Positions 41,601 through 50,870 of a stretch of 64,000 bases of DNA are shown here, one piece after another. The DNA is from Dromaius novaehollandiae. Lineage: Eukaryota > Chordata > Aves > Casuariiformes > Dromaiidae. The DNA lies in assembly GCF_036370855.1 (NCBI RefSeq), contig NC_088100.1, positions 105,028,887-105,092,886 on the forward strand. Reading direction: 5' to 3'. Every line of letters starts with the position of its first letter. Position 1 is the stretch's first letter. The translations under genes and the position numbers were made by a program. The notes beneath the pieces were generated by a model. It was not told the DNA's origin, ran no database searches, and saw only the letters and a program-made list of their open reading frames with translations.

Positions 41601-41869
41601 TGTCCCTTTAGCTTGTGGAAGAGATAATCTGGCCCATTTAATGTGCAACAAAATTTGCTCTGTTTCACAGGCGTGTGGACATAGTTTTGCCTTGAGAAAG
41701 CAGCAGTAAATGGCTCTGAAGTCGTGCTGTCACTCGCTCGCTGAGCAGCGGTAATACGGAGTGGCAAGGTCTGTTTTCCTGGGCGGCTTTTTACATATGA
41801 GTAACACTCTTCATAAAGAACACCACTTAGTCTTACGACAAAATTTCTCTAGTGTGACACAGAAAAGCA

Positions 41870-42600
41870 TTGACATCATTCTTTAAGGCTGTAGAATTTA
41901 TGGCACAGTTAATTATTAATTTGGCTGGCATTTGTAAAGTAGAAGGGAGTTCTTGTGCTTTTAGGCCATGCTCTCAGTGTGTAAATCTCTTGTATGGCTG
42001 CCATAATAATATTCCTGCAGCTATGTTGTCACCTATTGTAATTTTTCTGCTAATAAGAAAATTTAAGCTAACTAGGAATCCTAAATTTGGAGACTAGTTG
42101 TTTATTTCAAATATACTCTAGAGAAATAATAATGCAGTTCTGCTCTGAATTTAATTTAAACAGGAACAGGCAAAACAAATCTCTGCGGAGGGCATTTGAC
42201 AATAATAAAATATTTCTCCCAGCGGGTGAGCTGGTAGCAATTGTATTGTTGCCATCAAAGCTCACGTTTCAGCAGGTCATTACCATCATAACAAGCCCTT
42301 GGACCAACTGGCATGGACATGCAACATTGAGCTCCTGATGGGCACATTATTTCAGACCTTTAACTTCCTGGAGAACAAGACAAATACTCCTGGGAACGGA
42401 GGATTATATTTTGAAATTCCTTTCTTTTCTGTTCTGCTTAATAATAAGATCCTGTGTGTAATCAATCTACCGCCACTTGCTTTCTTATATTAACAGAGAT
42501 TGTACGAAACTGCGCTCGGGAATCTGAATGCTGAGAAAGAACGGCCTTTAATCGTAACAAAATAGTAACGATTAGTGTGTCCAGGACATAGCAGTGAAAA
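41870..42600. other. Probable conserved non-coding block
   Basis: Unique, low-repeat sequence with dense homeodomain-like (TAATAA, TTAATT, ATTAAC) and bHLH/HMG-like motifs, next to the orphan CpG island. No good coding frame. Its non-repetitive texture suggests constraint, but that needs a cross-species alignment. Function is inferred only. Confidence 0.35.
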
Positions 42601-42696
42601 CACTTTTGAACTCTTGTGAATAAAAAATGTTAAAAAAGCAAGCAAATGTACCTGTATTCTTTTTTATATTCACTTTTTGTTTTTTTCCTTCTATAG

Positions 42697-42785
42697 CAGC
42701 CATGAGGAGGAAGTTTATAGACTATGGTAGAGGAGAGACAATCCAGGCACAGAATCAGCATCTTATCAGACAAGCAAAACACACG
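42697..42785 (+). ncRNA. Candidate exon of an unannotated plus-strand transcript
   Basis: A strong splice-site pair brackets 89 bp. A long polypyrimidine tract ends ttccttctatag at 42696, with a tandem second acceptor cag at 42699 (a NAGNAG acceptor), and a full-consensus donor ACACG|gtaagt starts at 42786. A possible branch point (ttcac) lies about 25 nt upstream. The exon contains an ATG at 42702 in reasonable context (gcagccATGa). From it 28 codons run open to the donor in phase 0: MRRKFIDYGRGETIQAQNQH then LIRQAKHT. I do not recognise this peptide. It could be a coding exon, a lncRNA exon with an incidental ORF, or a chance pair. The CpG island 1.1 kb upstream would be its natural promoter. 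Confidence 0.4.
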
Positions 42786-43017
42786 GTAAGTGATGCAGCC
42801 ACAGCAGCCAGGCTGTAAAACGAGGTATATACTAATTAACAAAGTGCCATGTGAAATCAGAGACCTGCATTACACTAGAGAGACAAAACACAAAGTAAAG
42901 GAAAGGTGCAAGTGGAAAAGCTGATAAGGCAAATAAGCAAAGGCATTAAAAAAATAGAGTAGGAATTCAGAGAGCAGATGAAAGCTGTCTCATTCTTGAA
43001 CCAGAACAGGTAATGTT

Positions 43018-43062
43018 AAAAAAAAAAAAAAAAAAAGAAGAAGAAAAGAAAAAAAGGAGAGA
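43018..43062. repeat. A-rich / purine tract
   Basis: About 19 consecutive A residues followed by gaagaagaaaagaaaaaaaggagagaga-type purines on the plus strand. Simple sequence. Confidence 0.9.
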
Positions 43063-43619
43063 GATCCCTGTGCCAGAAGCCTATAGGCAAAAATCTCAGG
43101 TGTTTTTCAGTAGGGTACTATATTATAGGGTATATATATTAGTGATGCTGCAGGGGGACACTTAAAGAAGCTATGCAGCTATGCACCATGGGGTTTGTGC
43201 CACTAAGGACAGTATTTCCATGTCTATGTTATCTTCGGGAATCCATCGTCCTTTTTTTTTTTTCAACCTGTTTAACCTCTACGAGTATTTTAGCAGCGTT
43301 GGTATCAGGTATTAAGCAGCATACACAATTGCATGTGTAATAGCATTGATTGATGCATGATTTTCATGGTATTCCTTTTTTTTACAAAAGGATCAGTTGC
43401 AGAGACCATAGCTGACCACTTTTTTATTGATGTTTGCCAAACCCTTTCATACTGTGAATCCATGAGGTCAAAAACCCCAGCAAAACAAAAGCCCAAAGCA
43501 AGCCCAAATTAAATCAGGTTCAGACTATTATTGGGATGCGAAGCTCCCAAGAAAACGCAGAGCCTGTCAGAAATCCCACACCATTTAGTAGCCACCTCAG
43601 TTAGCAGCACGTTTTCCCG

Positions 43620-43770
43620 TTTGCATCAATATTGACGGCATCGGCCAGCTTGCGAGCGCGCACCAGTGCCAGCGTAACAGCGTGGGTGAGGAGGAGCGGC
43701 ACGCTCCCGGGCCACACAGGCTTGGTGATACAGCCAGCGGGCTGCCGAGTGGGCAGCTATAGCGGCAAAG
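43620..43770. other. Small CpG-rich patch
   Basis: About 150 bp with many CpG dinucleotides (gacggcatcggcc, gcgagcgcgc, gcggcacgctcccggg) standing out from its AT-rich surroundings, 2 kb from the orphan CpG island. It may be a second, minor part of the same regulatory domain. Confidence 0.45.
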
Positions 43771-44208
43771 CTCTGCTTTTACCCTGGGGTAGCTTGTTTT
43801 ATTTTTTGGGAGGGGGAAGGAAATGGGGGATGTAAACCCTTTCAGTCCAAACGTAGTTTCACTGAGCTGAGCCATAGCCGCAACAGGAACACTTTGTCAG
43901 CTTGCCAGTCTCCTCCTTTTATTGCAGCAGTCTCTCCGTAGCCTTAGCCGAGGTCTTTAGCAGCAGATAGCTGTAACAGTGTGTGTTGCTTGAGCTACTA
44001 AAGCCACCGCCCCAAGCCTTCCCCCCCCCCCTTAAAGATTTACTAGCTATTTTCATAGTTTAGAGAGGTTTGTGCTCCTAGCCAAATTCCCCACAGATAC
44101 CTATTGAAACATTTCTGCCTACCTAAACATTTCCATTGGCTTTCTATGCCCTTTCTGGCTTTACTGCAGAGACACTGCGTGGTCTTAAAACCTGCCCCCC
44201 CCGCCACG

Positions 44209-44232
44209 CACACACACACACACACACACACA
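44209..44232. repeat. (CA)12 microsatellite
   Basis: An uninterrupted CA dinucleotide run preceded by a C-rich block and followed by catgcacgtgcacaca, itself alternating purine-pyrimidine. Confidence 0.95.
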
Positions 44233-44471
44233 TGCACGTGCACACAAACCCTACAGAGTTGCATCCCCAGAAGTGGCTGCTTTTCAATATTCCCTGTACA
44301 GCCTTTGCTGCGAGGCTACATTTGTGATTGTACTGTGCCTCGTGATCTTCCGATGAAAAGCGGTATAGAAATGCTAATTACAATTTTTTAATTGTATGTG
44401 AAAACATTTAACCAGTGAGTAGATGCAATCAGGTGTTGTGGGAGGCTGAGAGCACCACTGTTTACACTTGC

Positions 44472-44492
44472 TTTTTTTTTTTTTTTTTTTTT
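44472..44492. repeat. Poly(T) run, 21 nt
   Basis: T homopolymer on the plus strand, followed 27 nt later by tttatctcag, which resembles a splice acceptor without a matching donor nearby. Confidence 0.95.
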
Positions 44493-44629
44493 GTCCTTTG
44501 TGTGCGATAGTTTATCTCAGGGCGCCTTGCACTTTCGAGTTATGCTGCAGTATCGCGCTCGGCTTTGAAGAGCTGCTTTGCAGTAACGCAACATCACAAC
44601 ACTACAGAGGAGGGGAAAACAATTCTGTA

Positions 44630-44662
44630 CGCGTGTATGTATGTACGTATGTATGCTCGTGC
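44630..44662. repeat. (GTAT)n-like microsatellite
   Basis: Imperfect GTAT/GTAC tetranucleotide repeats (gtgtatgtatgtacgtatgtatg). Confidence 0.85.
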
Positions 44663-44898
44663 ATGTACACACGCATGCGGTGTCGACACTAAAAAGCAAT
44701 TTTGACCTCCTTTGAAGAGTCCACAGGCGATTAAACTCTCTGTTGCTCTCTGCCACTTCTTTTCCTCAAAAAATTACGTCTTAGTATGGTTAAAGCATAG
44801 AAGGCAATAATAGCATGGAGGAGATCCCCTCCCATTTCAAAGCAGATTACCACTAAAAGACTGCAAAGTACAAAAAGCCCCCAGTGCTTTCCCGGCAG

Positions 44899-44991
44899 TC
44901 TAGGGGAAACACTGCTTGTGCCTGCGCAGCGCTCTGCTCAGTAGCCTTTGTGGCATCAGCCCAAATCTCCAGAGAATGGCCAGCAGCAAAG
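44899..44991 (+). ncRNA. Weak candidate second exon of the plus-strand transcript
   Basis: 93 bp between a weak acceptor (gctttcccggcag, ending 44898) and a good donor CAAAG|gtgaga (44992). The exon is a multiple of three and is open for 31 codons in phase 0, the phase needed to follow the candidate exon at 42697-42785. An inner alternative acceptor (tgcctgcgcag, ending 44929) would bring in a stop. The peptide (SRGNTACACAALCSV...) is Ala/Cys-rich and unrecognised. The acceptor has little pyrimidine tract, so this is only a suggestion. Confidence 0.2.
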
Positions 44992-45565
44992 GTGAGAAAT
45001 ATGTTGGCAAACACAATGACAAAATACTATCAAGATAGGCTAAAAAGCAAGAAAAGCACACATTAGCACTTCTGTGATGGTTCCAGAAGGGTCCACAGGC
45101 AACACAGGTTGACCCTGTGCAATCAGGGCTACAACCTCTCAGGCTGTGAAAGGCTGAGAGGCCACTGACTGGCAGTTTTTAACAACGCTGTTTAACCCCT
45201 TTAGATCTTGAACACTTATCAGTGCTCTTCATTAACACCAATCTATATTATTGCTCCTGTGGCTATTTACTTCCATTCTGAAAAGCTGGATCAAATAATA
45301 CAGATTTTTTTCTTAAACCCTACCCCAGCACACATGAAAGGAGTCTCCTGCAGCAGGAAATAAATGAATGATAGACTCAGTCGTTGATGGAGAAAGCAAA
45401 TAAGTACTTCTGGATGGTATTAATGTGATCTTAAAATACTGGGAAAGTTTTCTTTTATGACATTGACAGAGAGGCAATGATTTTGAGTAATGCAGGCTGA
45501 TGTGGAGATGCTTTAAGATTAAATAAGTGCTATATAAAGGCCTGTCAGACTGCATCCTAATGTGC

Positions 45566-45609
45566 TATGAGACATTTTGCATATTTAAGAGTATGCAAAA
45601 TGTCTTATA
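45566..45609. repeat. 18-bp inverted repeat with 8-nt loop
   Basis: Arms TATGAGACATTTTGCATA (45566-45583) and TATGCAAAATGTCTTATA (45592-45609) are complementary except for one position that is a G-U wobble in RNA. The loop is tttaagag. It sits just beyond the inferred 3' end of ESRRG. It could fold as a short hairpin in a read-through transcript, or bind a dimeric factor, since GCATA and TATGC are octamer-like. Confidence 0.9.
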
Positions 45610-46740
45610 CCACACTGGAATTCATTCTGACAAGGCTTTATATAGCATTTATTTATACTCATATTCTACTTTAAGGGAATAGGTATAACGCTCGCTGCTC
45701 TCTGAATGGAAGTAACAAAAGGTAATGCTTATTGGTTTGTTTCCTTCTCAGAAAAAGAAAATAAAACCAAAAAAACCCCACAACACAAAAAATAAAATAA
45801 AAGCAATCAAAAGTGGAAGCTTGTTTAATATTGCTCTACCATCATCCTGAAAGGCATAATAATTTGAGTTACACATCTGAACTGATTGGAGTTACAGAAT
45901 CATATCTCCTTTTTGCATTTAACAATATATACAATATAAAATAAATACATTTACACAAATGGACATTGGTTGGAGCACACGGTATGATACACATCACAAA
46001 AATATACAGTTGATTGCTATACAGATGTGAAGCCCATCTACAGCTATAGACATGTTTGTTTTTGTTTCTTTTTTTTAACTACTGGCTATTATGCAACTCC
46101 TGGATTATTATAAGCAGTTTAATTTTTTTTGTCCTTTTGTGATCTTTGCACGATAAGACTGCCATAAAATGTTTTCCTAGGCAGGTAAACAGAGACGCTT
46201 AAATAATTAAAATACAATCACCAACACCCATTTTCTCTTCTATAAGAAAAATAGCAGTTTTAATTTTTTATATCTTTTTATGTTATCATTTAAATGCAAA
46301 ATAGTGGAATAAATACAACAATCTGATCTGATTGAAACAAATGTGTAACTTCTGGAAGTTACACAATCATATTGCTTTAAATAAGAAAAAAATTAAAAAA
46401 TGAAGCAAAAATAGAAATTAAATTGTTATGGCTAAAACTTACACCCTTTGAAAATTTCCCAACACTTCACATTAAGTAAGTGGTCTTGAAAGAACTCTTC
46501 TCCAGCAAGGTTTAAGATGAACAATATTATAAAGCCCGTGCAGTGCTTTTAGCTATATTTCAGGTAATGTTTTTACAGTCTTGAGATACTTGTTCTTTTG
46601 CAGCTCCAAAAAATTACTGAAAACGAAAACTAAAATTTGCACCGTGTGCCTTTAACACATCTCCATTTTTTTGTGTTTTTGTATATTTTTAGTTGATTGG
46701 CTTTTGACCCTGAAGCCCAAGTTCTTTAATGTGATACAGC

Positions 46741-46778
46741 AAAAACAATATTTATATTATATATTTATATATATATAG
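46741..46778. repeat. AT-rich simple repeat
   Basis: TATATT/TATA-type low-complexity sequence inside the inferred ESRRG 3' UTR. Confidence 0.8.
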
Positions 46779-48975
46779 TGTACTTGAACAGTAGCAACTT
46801 AAACCCTGCACAAACTTTCTGGAAAATAAACTTTTTTTTTTGCACTCTTACATATATAAATAATCTTATAGAATCAGCACCTTTTTCCCAGGAGTTGTAT
46901 TTTTTTTTTTTTTGTCATTTTTAAAAAGGGATGTGCCAATTTCTGAACTCCTATCACAGCTATAAATTTCAAGTTATTGACCATCTGAATGAATTGCTAA
47001 TGATGATTTATCTAGAATCACACTACAGTCACTTCTCTACTGAGAAAACACAATCTACAATATAGTCCCATATAGCTAATGATAGATACACAGTTTTTCT
47101 CTAGCACAAGGCTGATGTAGCATCAGCCTGTTGTATTTTGTTTAAAGCACACAAAGTAGCAATAGTTTTGGAAACTTGTCCGCACCAAAAAGTTTTGCAA
47201 CAACACAGAGCGAGTTAATAACAACATCTGAGAGATGATTGAATAAAAGCTATATTTACAGCGTTTAAAAATTAGACTTATCTATAATCTTGAAATATTC
47301 AAAGTTTTATTTCTAAGCTATACATTGGTATTCTATAATAAACTGTTACAGAAATTATCCCTTGTTTTGAAAATATTATGATTTCAATGTGTATCTGTTC
47401 ATAACGAGTATCTGTTTGGAGTTTCGATCTCTTAATTATTACTAGGAAGAACCTTATTACCGGTAAGGAATAGAATATACTACTGTAATCTCCTGAGGAA
47501 TTGTACATCCAATATTGTCTCTAATTCTACCCTGTGTCTATAAGCACACACCACAAGAATCCAAACACCACAAGAAGAACAAGACAACAGTCTTTGAATG
47601 CAACATAAAAATTCAGAAAAGCACAGCAAACATGAAACATTGAAAAGCTGAACTACATTTCTTTTGTTTGTTAGGATTACAATTTTAATTACATCTGTGT
47701 ACATAGAATAAGGATGTTCACATAGTACAGGGAGCAGCTACTAACACTGGTACATTGGTATAGCATTTGATGGAGGTTATTGTTTATTGGTTATTTAGCG
47801 ACTGTAGTCTTCTGGGGGCATCTAATTGGTTTATACATTAGATTACACCTCTTAACAGTCTTGAAACTGACTGACTTTCATGCTGTGACAATACTGGTTG
47901 AAAAGCACATATACTGGTTTAGCTACTTATTAAAATTGCAATTTACAAAATAAAATCTAAATTAATAAATAATGTATAGAAGTGTTAAATTCTTGAATTT
48001 GGTCAGAAGTCTACTACTCTGATTTCTTAATTTTGCAAATACTGGCATTTGCCTTATTGCTGCTAAGCTACTATTGGTTCATAGGGGGTTTCTGTGTGTG
48101 TAAGGTTATAATTTTGCAAACAGGCAGTATCTCATTCGTTTACAACTGAAGCAGTTAGAAATCACGTAGCAACTACACCGTTGTACAGTCGCTGTCTCCT
48201 AACACCTTTAAAGATTGGTATTTGACTTGGAGTATTTATATGTTAGACTACTCAGATACACTGTAGGTGTAATCTAATCCTTTGAGTCAGTGAACATTTA
48301 GGTATAAACTGGAGCTCATGTTAAGAAACTGGATGTTTTGGACCAGACTGGCACACAACATAAATTGCATCCGTGATAATATGCACCTTCCCTTCAACTA
48401 TTGCTTTAGTAAGATAAATTCCCACATTAATAAATGGCTGAAAACTGGTAAAGCTGGTACAAAAAAATCTCCATTAGTAAGAAGAAACAAAACATTTAAA
48501 AAAATCTTCCTTCAGGATTCATTTGTCCTTCATTATTGTTCATCATTGTTCAAGCCAGCACAAAAATGCAGTATTTTTTTCTCTTTAGTATTGCATGAAT
48601 GAATAAAGCTTAAACTATTCCCTGAAAAAGTTACATTGTAGCTAACCTAAGAAATATCTGGAAGACTTGAAAAAACAATTAAGGAATCAAATGGCTGTAA
48701 CTGATCTAGATGGAAAATGCAATGATAAGAAGCAGCCGATGCATCGTCGCTTAGTCGTCTAATTAGAGACTGCTCCTATGAAATCTAATACTGCATTCAG
48801 TCAGTTCATCATGTTGTACTGTACTGCTAGGTACGATGGTTCTCTCTTTGATTCCTTTGTCACTGGGGACATTATGGTTCATAATAAGTTCACTGGCATC
48901 CATATTATGGATTTCCATCCTTTGGCAGGCCTGGCTTCCATCTCTCTTCAATTAGAGACCTCTTTTAAAAAGTTC

Positions 48976-49062
48976 AGCAGCAAAGAAAAAGAGAAAAGGA
49001 AAAAGGAAAGGAAAGAACAGAAAGGAAAAGAGAGAAAAGGAAAAAGAAAAGAAAAACTGCAT
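48976..49062. repeat. Polypurine (AAAGG/AAAAG)n tract
   Basis: About 85 nt almost without pyrimidines on the plus strand (gaaaaagagaaaaggaaaaa...), hence a CU-rich stretch in ESRRG mRNA about 200 nt after the stop codon. It could bind PTB-type proteins or form triplex DNA, which is inference. Confidence 0.85.
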
Positions 49063-49234
49063 CAGAAAGACACAGAAGAAAAAGTTGAAAGCTGCTTCAC
49101 AGTCTTGCTGCTAAATATCAGTGCAGTCATTTTTTTCTTAATTAAACACTAAGTTTCTTTGCCATTATTATCCTGTTTATTTTCCCTTTTTTTTTTTTTA
49201 AACGTGCATGATGGGAAAGCCCATGATGCTTTAG

Positions 49235-49479
49235 TCAGACCTTGGCCTCCAGCATTTCCAAAAAAAGTTTGTGCATGGGGACTTTGCCTTCCAGTTTGAT
49301 GTTGTAGAAATGTTGCACAGCCTTGGTGGAGGTTTGCCTCAGAAGTGGGAGAGTCATCAACATCTTGCCAGCACGACGTGGATCTTCCATGTGCTGTCCA
49401 GCCTCATAATCCTGCAGAGCCTCATGTAAGACGTCCTGAAGTTTCTGCACTGCCTCAACATCCTCTATGTGCATTGAGT
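49235..49479 (-). CDS. ESRRG: ESRRG last coding exon: ERR-gamma LBD C-terminus with AF-2
   Basis: Final coding exon of estrogen-related receptor gamma (NR3B3), a constitutively active orphan nuclear receptor that binds TCAAGGTCA sites and drives oxidative metabolism genes in the nucleus. The minus strand shows acceptor ttgttttgcag, two bases completing an Asp codon (G|AC), 80 codons, then TGA at 49237-49235. The peptide runs [20 protein letters not shown]..., ...[20 protein letters not shown]..., ...[18 protein letters not shown] and appears identical to human residues 379-458 from memory. It covers helices 9-12 of the ligand-binding domain. Phe435, which fills the ligand pocket (human numbering), and the helix 12 AF-2 coactivator motif around HKLFLEML are present. 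ESRRB and ESRRA differ here, so the gamma assignment is strong. Confidence 0.97.
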
Positions 49480-50826
49480 CTGCAAAACAAAGGAGCAACA
49501 GGAGTTTTCAGCTTCGCGTACCAGAAAGTCGGGTTACTCTGTAGCTGCACCTCACGTTAACTGGTACTGTACTCTCTTACAAAGAAGAAAGATAATTACC
49601 CACTTATTTCTATATTGACCTTCAGGAAAAAATCTGGATCCCCTGTGGAATTACAAATGCATAATTAACTCTTGGGTAAGTAATCTTTCTCCTCATCCTC
49701 CTCAAACTAGTAAAATGGTCGCCCTAGCTGCTACATAAACCATTTCTTACAGCAACTGCTTCAAAGAAATTATAGCACCAGAGGACAAAGGCTGTATGAA
49801 CTGAAGTCCACACTTTATTGGAGATGCAAGAATTACTCCCCTATTATGGCAAAGCTTGGTAAAATGCTGTGGCAAACTCCAAGATTGTGGAATTGGAAGC
49901 GACGGCCCTTACCCCCTGGCGAGGGACATACGTGTCTACGCAAAAAACACAGGATTAGCACTGCTTCACTGACACAAGGGAAAAGGGGTTTTGATGTGAT
50001 TTCCTGACAGGTTTAGCAAAAGTTTTTCTCCCTCACATTCAGATAGGATCCAATACAGTTTTCAATTTGTGGTAGGCAACACTTAGTATGTTCCTGAACT
50101 GCTTTTGCTCTGTAAAGCTAACATTTTACTTTTTTTAAACACCTACTAGGTGTATCCCTACTGTCTCACCCACCAGAGGATGGTTTATATTGGTATTGCA
50201 GCTTTTTTGCCCTTTTTTTAATCACTCAAAGCAAGCACCTTGTTTTGTAGGTTTCCAGGTGAGATGTTTTGGTGGTATAAGTATTGAGTGACAAGCCTAG
50301 ACAAATGCACATGAGGAACTAAATTAAACTGCTACCTGACCTGGAAAGATTAGAGCAACAGAAGTGTGAAGTAAAAAGAAAAGATCCAGCTGACATAACT
50401 GTAAAACCCTAAACAGCAGAAATACAAGGAAGGAAGATGTCCTGGAGAACCCACAGTTACTGGGCCACGCTGAGACGACTTCAGATGAGCAGCCCTAACT
50501 CGGTGACTTTGATGTAATCATAACTGTCAAAGAAAAGAATTACGTGGTCCAAAGTGAGGTGCATGTAATTAAAGTAGAACAGTCACAAGTGAAAAAGGCC
50601 ACCAAGCCCTTCCTATCAACTACCAAAATCTGGATGGCCCACAGACTCCAGAGTCCACAGATCCCAGCACTCCATAATGCTCCATATCAAAATATAATAT
50701 TTATTGTGAATACTAATTTCATGCATGCAGAGGCTTGGTTTGCCATTAACTGATGCACAAGCTATATGTAACTGCTGCCAGGGGTGAAAGTCCTAGGGAT
50801 CAGTGACACTGTACAGGCTAAAGAGA

Positions 50827-50870
50827 GAGACTGGGACAGTAAATCAGGGTGAGACTGGGACAGTAAATCC
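50827..50870. repeat. Two-copy 24-bp tandem duplication
   Basis: gagactgggacagtaaatc occurs at 50827 and again at 50851. Confidence 0.9.

Larger units (their letters stand above)
45640..49234 (-). other. ESRRG: Probable ESRRG 3' UTR
   Basis: AT-rich sequence directly downstream of the ESRRG stop codon in the transcription sense. Human ESRRG has a 3' UTR of roughly 3 kb, as I recall it, so a similar length is expected. Minus-strand poly(A)-type hexamers occur at 45648-45653 (AATAAA; TTTATT on plus), near 45823 (ATTAAA) and at several internal sites such as near 47305 and 47782. The distal end is therefore a guess. Pumilio-type UGUANAUA motifs on the RNA strand are visible at 47253-47260 and 45926-45933, suggesting post-transcriptional control. 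A pyrimidine tract on the RNA strand lies at 48976-49060. Confidence 0.5.
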
